Positions 8,086 to 14,840 of a DNA stretch of 36,095 bases are shown here, piece after piece; position 1 is the stretch's first letter; every line of letters starts with the position of its first letter. Source of the DNA: Collinsella aerofaciens (GTDB lineage: Bacteria > Actinomycetota > Coriobacteriia > Coriobacteriales > Coriobacteriaceae); the NCBI RefSeq assembly GCF_015558785.1, contig NZ_JADMOP010000014.1, positions 25,937 through 62,031 on the forward strand, in the 5' to 3' direction. A program made the translations under genes and the position numbers. The notes beneath the pieces are model-generated. The model worked only from the letters and a program-made list of their open reading frames with translations. It searched no databases and was not told the DNA's origin.

Positions 8086-8181
8086 CGCGCCTCGCAAGCA
8101 AAGGAAGGAAGCCAACATCACATGAGCATCATCGCCGCATGTATCGACAACCGCCTGCTACACGGCATAGTGGCAACCCAG
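7930..8181 (+). repeat. Second copy of the levR tail / IIB start (repeat of 1-279)
   Basis: Bases 7930-8085 match 1-156 with 7 mismatches. After the stop codon, 27 bases present in the first copy (164-190) are missing here. Bases 8093-8181 then match 191-279 with 3 mismatches. Identity ends at 8181, after the twentieth IIB codon. The first copy runs off the left edge, so the true repeat is longer. Confidence 0.93.
8122..8181 (+). pseudogene. Broken start of a PTS IIB gene (20 codons)
   Basis: The ATG at 8122 with GGAAGGAAG before it repeats the start of the intact IIB gene at 220. The first 20 codons match apart from Arg7 to Cys and the silent changes beside it. Homology then stops and the frame runs into antisense lysA sequence. 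The His14 motif is present but the fold is gone. The conserved Arg of the RID motif is also lost, consistent with decay. Confidence 0.85.
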
Positions 8182-8189
8182 CGGATACT

Positions 8190-8215
8190 GGAGCGAACGG
8201 CGAGCCGCTCGTCGG
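8190..8215 (+). repeat. 26-bp imperfect direct repeat, right copy
   Basis: Partner of 5133-5158 (23 of 26 identical, same strand). It lies at the junction between the broken IIB gene and the lysA remnant and encodes the ADERLAV residues of LysA on the minus strand. Confidence 0.6.
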
Positions 8216-8470
8216 CCGGGAAGCAGTCAAAGGTGGCAAAGTAGTCGCGCGGCTCCTCGGCGCAGCGGATGAGCTGGCCCGACCCGTCCGGACGCATCAG
8301 CACCTCGGCACGCTTGAGCCGGCCGTTGTAGTTGTAGCCCACCGAGAACCCGTGCGCGCCCGCATCGTGGATGACGAGCAAGTCGCCCTCCTCCACTTCG
8401 GGCGGGCGCCGGTCGATAGCGAGCTTGTCGTTGTTCTCGCACAGCGACCCCACCACGCCGTAGGTGTGCT
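8190..8470 (-). pseudogene. lysA: C-terminal remnant of lysA (diaminopimelate decarboxylase)
   Basis: Minus-strand translation gives HTYGVVGSLCENND, then EVEEGDLLVIHDAGAHGFSVG, YNYNGRLKRAEVL and EEPRDYFATFD. This is the C-terminal barrel of DAP decarboxylase, including the CEN...D active-site region and the G-A-H/Y segment. The first three quarters with the pyridoxal-phosphate lysine are absent. Upstream of 8470 the frame breaks and a different minus frame (DIPFSDVLSVEIAG) appears that I cannot name. With the dapA start to the left on the same strand, the ancestral order was lysA then dapA, now split by the second levR gene. Confidence 0.85.
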
Positions 8471-8608
8471 CGGCAGCACCGCTATGCGGAACGCCCCGCG
8501 ATCTCGACCGAGAGCACGTCGGAGAACGGGATGTCTAATTGCTGGGGCCTGTCAGCTTGGGGCCTGCCGCCGCGGGTGTAGCCGGACTGCATGCGTTCGG
8601 CGCTGCTA

Positions 8609-8761
8609 GGCACGATGTCGGGCATCGCCGCGGGCAAGACGGCGGGTCTCACCGTGTTCGCCAAGCGCGAGGAGCGTTTTGGTTTTTCGCAAGCAAATGC
8701 GGACGAAATCATCGACCAGATTCCCGATCTGCTCAAACATGCAGGGCCCCTATGTGTTTAA
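8609..8761 (+). pseudogene. C-terminal remnant of a HAD-family sugar phosphatase / phosphoglucomutase-like gene
   Basis: The plus-strand frame reads GIAAGKTAGLTVFAKREERFG, then NADEIIDQIPDLLKH to a TAA at 8759-8761. This is the last motif of beta-phosphoglucomutase/HAD phosphatases (G-I-x-A-G-x-A-A-G-M). Everything before it, including the catalytic aspartates, is missing, and the sequence to its left is lysA debris. It ends 67 bases before the GntR gene, so it may be the remains of the gene that once preceded that operon. Confidence 0.65.
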
Positions 8762-8828
8762 CCTCATTTTTCCGTGTGCGGTAGAATGGAGTAGTTGAGA
8801 TCGCGAACGCCTTAAAGGGAGAGTTTTT

Positions 8829-9563
8829 GTGGATACGCATCTGGATGGGGGCTCTTCCGCCCCGCTGTATCAACAGGTGCTCGATTTGCTCAAGAGCGAT
8901 ATCGAACAGGGGACATATCCCGTTGACTCGCAGATTCCAACGGAACTTGAGCTTTCTAAGATGTACGGCGTGGGAAGGGTCACGGTTCGTCGCGCAATAG
9001 AGGAGCTTGTGGGCGAGGGGTATCTCACCAAGCGGCAGGGGCGTGGTACGTTTGTGACCGCGACAAAGATAATTCGCAAGGTGCATCAGAAGGACGATGT
9101 TCAGAGTTTTACCCAAGCATGCGCTGAAAACGGCATGAAGGCGGGCGCTCGCGTCGTTGCCCGCAAGACCGTTGCCGCCGATCGCGACCTCGCTTCTTTC
9201 TTTGGCTTGGATGAAGGCTCTGACCTCATCTTGGTCTCACGCGTGCGTACCGCAGACGGCGTGCCGGTCCTGTTCGAGAACAACTACTATCCTGTTGACG
9301 GATTCGAATTTCTCAAAGATATCGGTCTCTCCAATTGCTCGATATTCGAGGCCGTGGGGGAGCGTACGGGTAGGTATCCCTGTTCATCCGATCCCTGCAG
9401 GCTAGAGATCGCCCGTGCGGGAATTGATACCGCCCGCGAGCTCAAGGTCCCAGTAGGGGAGCCGCTATTCTTCATGAACGCGGGCTTTCTCGATTCCAAC
9501 GGAGAGCGCTTCTGCTATGGCAGGCAGTACTACGTGGGTTCGCGCTACAGCTTCGATATCTAG
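8829..9563 (+). CDS. GntR-family (HutC/UTRA) transcriptional regulator, FrlR-like
   Basis: A 244-residue repressor. The N-terminal winged helix (about 10-75) contains APLYQQVLDLLKSDI, IPTELELSKMYGVGRVTVRR and the wing LTKRQGRGTFV. From about 90 a UTRA ligand domain follows, with the usual LFENNYYPVDGFEFL. The GTG start at 8829 has AAAGGGAG (8815-8822) ahead of it. It faces the same way as the operon starting at 9762, and paired repeats in the gap between them are likely its operators. E. coli FrlR, which controls fructoselysine use, belongs to the same family, so a phosphorylated Amadori product is a reasonable guess for the effector. Confidence 0.9.
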   Translation: MDTHLDGGSSAPLYQQVLDLLKSDIEQGTYPVDSQIPTELELSKMYGVGRVTVRRAIEELVGEGYLTKRQGRGTFVTATKIIRKVHQKDDVQSFTQACAENGMKAGARVVARKTVAADRDLASFFGLDEGSDLILVSRVRTADGVPVLFENNYYPVDGFEFLKDIGLSNCSIFEAVGERTGRYPCSSDPCRLEIARAGIDTARELKVPVGEPLFFMNAGFLDSNGERFCYGRQYYVGSRYSFDI

Positions 9564-9635
9564 CGGCTCTGTCTCGCGCAGCGCTGTTCTCGCCATCGCC
9601 GCAACAGGTCCGTTTAGCGCGTAAAAGTTACCACT

Positions 9636-9657
9636 TATAGAACAACCTAATATGTTT
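9636..9657 (+). promoter_or_regulatory. Candidate GntR operator, upstream copy
   Basis: The core AACAACCTAATATGTTT (9641-9657) is an imperfect palindrome (AACA...TGTT). It recurs exactly 50 bases downstream as GACAACCTAAGATGTTT. It lies directly upstream of the -35 hexamer at 9659. Confidence 0.6.
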
Positions 9658-9658
9658 C

Positions 9659-9687
9659 TTGACCGGCACCTTCATGCAGGTTATACA
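9659..9687 (+). promoter_or_regulatory. Promoter of the Amadori-type operon
   Basis: TTGACC (9659-9664), a 17-base spacer and TATACA (9682-9687) make a good sigma-70-type promoter. Transcription would start near 9694, inside the second operator copy and about 68 bases before the carrier gene. Confidence 0.6.
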
Positions 9688-9707
9688 TAGGACAACCTAA
9701 GATGTTT
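9686..9707 (+). promoter_or_regulatory. Candidate GntR operator, downstream copy
   Basis: GACAACCTAAGATGTTT (9691-9707) repeats the upstream site with two changes and covers the predicted transcription start. Binding here would block initiation. Two sites 50 bases apart, on nearly the same helix face, allow cooperative or looped repression. Confidence 0.6.
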
Positions 9708-9761
9708 GCTTATACGTGAGGGTTTTTTGGCAAGCATCGTTGCTCTGACAGGAGGTTAAGA

Positions 9762-11225
9762 ATGTCGGATGCCAAACAGGAGAAGCCCAAGCGCAGATTC
9801 CATCTCCAGCTTCCCCATGTGTACACCATCGCGTTCATGCTGATTGTGTTCTTCGCGGTGCTCACATGGATCGTCCCATCGGGTCAGTTCGACCGTCAGA
9901 CCATTCAGACGGCCGCGGGCGAGCGAGAAGTCGCCGTAGCCGGAACGTACCAAGAAGTCGACAAGGTCTACACCGATTCGGAGACGGGGGAGACCGTCGA
10001 TCTGCGACAGGGCATCGATGCCGTCCTGCAGGCTCCCGCCAAGGGCATCCAGGCTGCGGCCGATGTCGTCGCGTTCGTCCTGCTGATCGGCGGATCGTTC
10101 GCCATCGTCACCAAGACCAACGCCCTAAACGCCGGTATGAGCCGCGTGATCAAGAAGTTGAAGAACAAGGACATCTTGATCATCCCCATCTCCATGGTCC
10201 TGCTCTCGATCTGCGGCACCACGTTCGGCATGTCCGAGGAGGCGCTGCCGTTCTACGCGATCTTCATCCCCATCATGCTGAGCATCGGGTATGACTCCAT
10301 GACCGCATTCATCATCTGCTTCCTCGGCCCCAACCTTGGTTACTGCGCATCCACTATCGATCCTTTCAACGTGCTGATCGCCCAGGGCGTTATCGGCATC
10401 GAGGGAAATCCCCAGCTTTGGCTCCGCGCCATCCTGTGGGCCATCTTCACCGCCGCGGGCATTTTCTGGGCCATGCGCTACGCGCGCCGCGTCAAGCTCG
10501 ATCCCAAGTCCTCCATCACCTATGAGGACGATAAGCAGAAGCGCATCGAGTTCTCTGTCACCGACGCCTCTATCGAAGAGGAGTTCACGCTTCGCCACGA
10601 GCTCGTCCTCATTGATTTCGCGGTCGGCATGGGCGTTATCGTGTGGGGCCTCGTTACCCAGGGCTGGTATATGGACGAGATCTCTATGGTGTTCCTGGCC
10701 ATGGGCCTTCTTGCCGGCATACTCGGCGGCTTGGACGAGAAGACCATTGCGGAGGAGTTCGTCCGCGGAATCGCCGACTTCGCCTACGCAGCCTGCATCA
10801 TCGGTATCGCCCGCGGCATCCTGGTCGTTGCAGAGGGCGGAATGATCATCGACTCTATTCTTAACTGGCTCGTCGGACTCCTTGCGGGCGCTCCGTCCTT
10901 CATCTATACCACCTTCATGTACATCGTCCTCGGCCTGCTTTCGCTGCTGGTTCCTTCCAGCTCCGGCCTCGCTGCACTCACCATGCCAGTCATGGGCCCG
11001 CTGACCGAGCTTATGGGTCTCAATCCCGAGGCTGCCGTCACCGCTCTGCAGTTCGCGAACCAGACCATCAACACCATCAGCCCCGTTGCGGGCATGACCG
11101 TCGCGGGTCTCGCCGTAGCGAAGATCTCCTTCGGGCAATGGTGGAAGACCATCTGGAAGTTCTTTATCTTCATGGTCCTGTTCGGATTGGTCGCGACTAC
11201 GATCTCCGGCCTACTGCCGATGTAG
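9762..11225 (+). CDS. YfcC/DcuC-family membrane carrier
   Basis: A 487-residue polytopic protein of the YfcC family (C4-dicarboxylate anaerobic carrier superfamily, also related to arginine/ornithine antiporters). A basic N-terminus (KPKRRFHLQLPHVYTI) leads into about twelve hydrophobic helices. GTTFGMSEEALPFYAIFIP and LVPSSSGLAALTMPVM are the conserved family segments. AGGAGGTT (9751-9758) precedes the ATG at 9762. It is the first gene of the operon and takes the place occupied by the amino-acid permease FrlA in E. coli. It probably imports the amino-acid-sugar adduct. The substrate is inferred from neighbours only. Confidence 0.85.
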   Translation: MSDAKQEKPKRRFHLQLPHVYTIAFMLIVFFAVLTWIVPSGQFDRQTIQTAAGEREVAVAGTYQEVDKVYTDSETGETVDLRQGIDAVLQAPAKGIQAAADVVAFVLLIGGSFAIVTKTNALNAGMSRVIKKLKNKDILIIPISMVLLSICGTTFGMSEEALPFYAIFIPIMLSIGYDSMTAFIICFLGPNLGYCASTIDPFNVLIAQGVIGIEGNPQLWLRAILWAIFTAAGIFWAMRYARRVKLDPKSSITYEDDKQKRIEFSVTDASIEEEFTLRHELVLIDFAVGMGVIVWGLVTQGWYMDEISMVFLAMGLLAGILGGLDEKTIAEEFVRGIADFAYAACIIGIARGILVVAEGGMIIDSILNWLVGLLAGAPSFIYTTFMYIVLGLLSLLVPSSSGLAALTMPVMGPLTELMGLNPEAAVTALQFANQTINTISPVAGMTVAGLAVAKISFGQWWKTIWKFFIFMVLFGLVATTISGLLPM

Positions 11226-11235
11226 GAGGTGCCCG

Positions 11236-12798
11236 GTGTTTGATCGTTCGCTAGTATTGCTGTCCCGCAGCATCTTTACCGGCCTTTCCGATGAACCGAT
11301 CGACGGATATGTTTCGATTCGCGGTAATCGCATCGAATCCGTGGGCGCCTCTGATCGGGCTGCCGAATATACTGCGCATGCGGACGAGGTTCGCGACCTT
11401 GGCTCCAGAACCGTCATGGCAGGCCTTGTCGACGTGCACACGTTCTTTACCGGCTGGGTGCTCCGTCGCATCGGCGCCGATCTTATCGATGCGACCTCGG
11501 CAGATGATGTTTTCACCGCGATGTCGAATTGGAAGGAGGAGCGGCCCCAGGCCCCTATGGCGTTGGGCATGAACCTTCCGGAGACCCTTATGGGTGACGA
11601 CTTGGTTGATATGTTGGACGAGAAGTTCTCATCCACGCCTGCCGTCGCCTTTACTGCCGGCGCGGAGACCTGCGTGCTCAACTCCGCCGCATCTGCGCGC
11701 TATGGTTTTACGCCCGAGGCTTGCTATGCCGAGATGATTTGGCACCTTATGCGCGATTATCTACCTCTTCAGGAAGTCCGCGATGCGTATGGCGACTACA
11801 TGACCATGCTTAACTCCCGTGGCGTCACCGCCATCAAGGAGATGTGCTTTGACGATTATTACGGATTTGCGGACGAGATGTATCGCCGCGAGCAGGAAGG
11901 CGAACTTACGGTTAGGGTCGACATGATGAGCCAGCCCGTCGGGCATGGAGCCGACCTTGATTACGCCTGCTCGGCGCGCGACCGCTTCCAAGGAGACTTC
12001 GTCAGGTTCTCCGGCTTCAATCGCATGACCGATCGCGGCGTGTGGTGCGGCCTGGCCGAGATGATCGATCCCTACGAGGAGGGGGCCGATGCGGGTGCCG
12101 GCGGAAAGACCGTGGTCGAGGAGCCCGAATGGGACCTCATCTCTCGCGAGCTGTCCGAGATCGATGCCCAGGGATTCCGCTACTCCCTGCATTGCCAGGG
12201 GGATGGGGCCGTTCGCAAGACGATCGACCTGTATGAGCGGCTACCGCGTGATGAGTCGGGAAGGCTCGCTCGCAGGCATTCGATTACGGACCTTGAGAAC
12301 TCCGATCCAGCTGACCTGGCGCGCATGGGCGCCATCGGCGGTATCTGCGAGGTCTATCCCCAGATCCTTACTCTTGATAAGCGCGAGGATTGCCTTTCGA
12401 CCATGCGTCGCCAGATAGGAGAGAAGAGGCTCTCCCGCAGCTGGAACCGTCGCGCCATGGTGGATGGCGGATGTGTGCTGTGCTGCGGAACCGATCTTCC
12501 CCTCCTTATCCCGCATCTAGGAGATTCGATCTACAGCGCCTGCGGAGGGTACTTCGCCGACGGTTTGGACGTCAACCCGCAGAATACCGTTAGCGTTGCC
12601 GAGCTGCTGCGGGCATGGACTGCCGGGGGTTCCTACGATCTGGTTCGCGAGAACGATTTCGGCACCCTCGAGGCGGGCAAGCTCGCGGACATCTGCGTTT
12701 TGGACCGCGATGTGTTTGCGGTGGACCCCAAAGATGCCAGAGACATCCAGGTCTCGCTCACGCTGAGCGATGGTCGGGTCGTGTACGAAGATTGCTAG
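11236..12798 (+). CDS. Amidohydrolase family 3 (YtcJ-like) protein with altered metal site
   Basis: A 520-residue TIM-barrel amidohydrolase. GLVDVHTFF (residues 63-70) stands where the family has the H-x-H metal pair, but only His68 remains. SLHCQGDGA (317-325) keeps the His-x-x-G-D motif (His319, Asp323). The following I-E-H position reads DLEN (352-355). The late aspartate survives (GTDLP, Asp420). The GTG start at 11236 follows TAGGAGGT (11223-11230), 10 bases after the carrier gene. Family members hydrolyse amides, including N-substituted formamides. Here it could release an N-acyl or peptide group from the imported adduct, or have lost hydrolysis altogether. This is the least predictable gene of the operon. 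Confidence 0.78.
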   Translation: MFDRSLVLLSRSIFTGLSDEPIDGYVSIRGNRIESVGASDRAAEYTAHADEVRDLGSRTVMAGLVDVHTFFTGWVLRRIGADLIDATSADDVFTAMSNWKEERPQAPMALGMNLPETLMGDDLVDMLDEKFSSTPAVAFTAGAETCVLNSAASARYGFTPEACYAEMIWHLMRDYLPLQEVRDAYGDYMTMLNSRGVTAIKEMCFDDYYGFADEMYRREQEGELTVRVDMMSQPVGHGADLDYACSARDRFQGDFVRFSGFNRMTDRGVWCGLAEMIDPYEEGADAGAGGKTVVEEPEWDLISRELSEIDAQGFRYSLHCQGDGAVRKTIDLYERLPRDESGRLARRHSITDLENSDPADLARMGAIGGICEVYPQILTLDKREDCLSTMRRQIGEKRLSRSWNRRAMVDGGCVLCCGTDLPLLIPHLGDSIYSACGGYFADGLDVNPQNTVSVAELLRAWTAGGSYDLVRENDFGTLEAGKLADICVLDRDVFAVDPKDARDIQVSLTLSDGRVVYEDC

Positions 12799-12815
12799 GA
12801 GAGGAGATGCCCAGC

Positions 12816-13673
12816 ATGGATTTAAACGCTTCCGCGCCCCGCCTGCGTCGCGAGCAGGTCGCCGGCATGAACATTCACTACATCATGTGGTCGCTCGATT
12901 ATTTCCTTGATGTTCAGCAGCGCCTTGGCTTCAAAACCATCGAGCTTTGGGCGGCCGAGCCGCACGTGACGCTGGACCACACGGGGTATTTCGAGGCCGA
13001 CAAGCTTCGCCGCAAGATCGAGTCCCGCGGACTCTCCGGGAGCTCCCTGTGCCCGGAGAACGTGGTGTATCCGTGGCAGTACGCTGCCAGAAAGCCCCTC
13101 CACGCGCAGCGGAGCCTCGCTTACTTCAAGCACGGCATCGAGCTCGCCGAGGTGCTCGGCGCCCCGTATATGTCCATCAACTCCGGTTGGGGCGATTGGG
13201 ACGAGGACCGCGAGGAAGCTTGGAAGCGCTCTGCCGAGCACTTGGCGATTCTTGCGGACTATGCCGGCGAGCACGGCGTGACCCTCTGCATGGAGAGCCT
13301 GAGGCCGGAAGAGAGCAACTTGGTGGTTACACTCGCGGATGCCAGGCGCATGCTTGACCAAGTAGCCAACCCGCACCTTACTCCAATGGTGGACACTACT
13401 GCTATGGGAGTCGCCGGCGAGAGCCTTGAAGAGTGGTTTGCCGAGTTTGGCGATGGTGCCATAAGGAACATGCACTTCATTGATGGCGACCCATACGGCC
13501 ATCTGGTTTGGGGCGATGGAAAGCACAGCATGGACGATTTCGTGCGTGTCCTCAACGCGCATGGGTTCGAGGGCTATCTTGGCCAGGAGATCACCGATGG
13601 AAGGTATTTCGATGATCCCGCAGCAGCGGACCGGCGCAACATGGACGCCTTCGAGAGGTATTTTGTCGACTAG
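12816..13673 (+). CDS. Sugar-phosphate isomerase/epimerase family protein, FrlC (fructoselysine 3-epimerase)-like
   Basis: A 285-residue xylose-isomerase-like TIM barrel. The expected metal-binding residues are in place: Glu in CMESLRPEESNLV, Asp in PMVDTTAM, His in NMHFIDGDPYGH, Glu in GYLGQEITDGRY. The PEESNLV and GDGKHSMDDF segments resemble E. coli FrlC. FrlC interconverts psicoselysine and fructoselysine. The ATG at 12816 is preferred to one at 12807 because GAGGAG (12801-12806) is then 9 bases away. It starts 17 bases after the amidohydrolase stop. The next two genes are FrlB- and FrlD-like, which supports this reading over a generic epimerase. Confidence 0.8.
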   Translation: MDLNASAPRLRREQVAGMNIHYIMWSLDYFLDVQQRLGFKTIELWAAEPHVTLDHTGYFEADKLRRKIESRGLSGSSLCPENVVYPWQYAARKPLHAQRSLAYFKHGIELAEVLGAPYMSINSGWGDWDEDREEAWKRSAEHLAILADYAGEHGVTLCMESLRPEESNLVVTLADARRMLDQVANPHLTPMVDTTAMGVAGESLEEWFAEFGDGAIRNMHFIDGDPYGHLVWGDGKHSMDDFVRVLNAHGFEGYLGQEITDGRYFDDPAAADRRNMDAFERYFVD

Positions 13674-13736
13674 CGCGTAGCTCCCATTCGCGTGGGGCAG
13701 TCAACACGCTTGACGAGAAGACTTGCAGTAAACGTT

Positions 13737-13752
13737 GGCGGATTCGTCCGCC
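13737..13752 (+). promoter_or_regulatory. Small mRNA hairpin with TTCG loop before the FrlB-like gene
   Basis: GGCGGA (13737-13742), TTCG, TCCGCC (13747-13752) form a perfect 6-bp stem with a tetraloop, ending 7 bases before the AAGGAAG ribosome site. It lies in the only long gap (100 bases) between the epimerase and deglycase genes and could protect the downstream message from decay. Confidence 0.45.
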
Positions 13753-13773
13753 GTATCGAAAGGAAGAATAACA

Positions 13774-14742
13774 ATGAACGCACATGATCTCATCGCCGAC
13801 GCAATCGCCGAAAAGGGCGGTTTCGATAGCGTCTTCTGGGTTGCCTGCGGCGGCTCCCTCATCGACCTGCTGCCCGCCCATGAGCTGCTTAAGCGCGAGG
13901 CGACTACGTTTGCCAGTGAGGCGTATACCGCCCGCGAGTTCGATATCATGCGTCCCAAGCGCCTGGGCGAAAAGTCCCTTGTTATCGCTTGCAGCCACTC
14001 CGGCAACACTCCCGAGGTAATCGATGCGTGCTCGATCGCCAAGGCGGCGGGCGCAACCGTTATCGCACAGACCGACAACGCCGGCTCCGGCATCGATAAC
14101 GGTGAGTGGACGTGCTGGGTATATCCGTGGGGCGAGGGAGTTCCGCAGGCGGAGGTACCCGCCGGCATCTCTTTGGCTCTCGCTGCCGAGCTCTTGGATC
14201 AGCAGGAAGGTTATGCTGACCTTGCCGATATGTACGAAGGCATCGCCAAGATGGACCGGATCCTGCCTGCGGCTCGCGAGAAGGTCAACGCCGAACTTTG
14301 CGACCGTTTCGCTGCCCTGTGCCAGGACCACAAGTTCCTGTATATCTTGGGATCCGGTCCCGTGTTTAGCCAGACCTATGGCTTCGCTATCTGCTCGCTT
14401 ATGGAGATGCAGTGGCAGAGCTGCGCCTATATCCACTCCGGCGAGTACTTCCACGGCCCCTTCGAGGTGACCGAGCCCGGAGTCTTCTACTTCCTGCAGA
14501 TGTCTTCCAGTGAGTGCCGAGCCATGGATGAGCGCGCCCTCGCATTCCTCGAGACCCATACCGACACTCTTATGGTGCTCGACGCCATGGAGTACGGCAT
14601 GGACCAAGTACCGGCAAGCGTTCGCGCGTTCCTTGATCCAATCCTGTTCTACGCGATGAACTGTGAGCTGCGCTCCGCTCGCGGCAAGGTGTTCGACCAT
14701 CACCCGGACGTGCGTCGTTGCATGGGCATCGAGAAGTACTAG
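13774..14742 (+). CDS. SIS-domain deglycase, FrlB (fructoselysine-6-phosphate deglycase)-like
   Basis: A 322-residue double SIS-fold protein like the glutamine-fructose-6-phosphate aminotransferase sugar domain. First SIS: FWVACGGSL (21-29) and ACSHSGNTPEVI (72-83). Second SIS: YILGSGPVFSQ (190-200). HSGEYFHGPFEV (221-232), with Glu224 and His227, and the ending HHPDVRRCMGIEKY correspond closely to the SGEFRHGPLEI and HNPDERRYYG regions of E. coli FrlB. FrlB splits fructoselysine 6-phosphate into lysine and glucose 6-phosphate. The start at 13774 follows AAGGAAG (13759-13766). The amine released (lysine or another amino acid) cannot be told from sequence. A glucoselysine-type substrate is the main alternative. 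Confidence 0.85.
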   Translation: MNAHDLIADAIAEKGGFDSVFWVACGGSLIDLLPAHELLKREATTFASEAYTAREFDIMRPKRLGEKSLVIACSHSGNTPEVIDACSIAKAAGATVIAQTDNAGSGIDNGEWTCWVYPWGEGVPQAEVPAGISLALAAELLDQQEGYADLADMYEGIAKMDRILPAAREKVNAELCDRFAALCQDHKFLYILGSGPVFSQTYGFAICSLMEMQWQSCAYIHSGEYFHGPFEVTEPGVFYFLQMSSSECRAMDERALAFLETHTDTLMVLDAMEYGMDQVPASVRAFLDPILFYAMNCELRSARGKVFDHHPDVRRCMGIEKY

Positions 14743-14840
14743 CGATTTTAGAACGGGGCGCGAAGCGCGTTGAGACGTGCGAATCCTCGCGCCTCTTCTG
14801 CTCGCCGTAGCCACGGCGGTTTACCTGAATGGAGATAACC

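Noticed and set aside
8482-8736. Minus-strand frame with DIPFSDVLSVEIAG
   Set aside because: The stretch looks protein-like and may be another gene fragment, but I cannot assign it and no start or neighbouring motif supports a gene.
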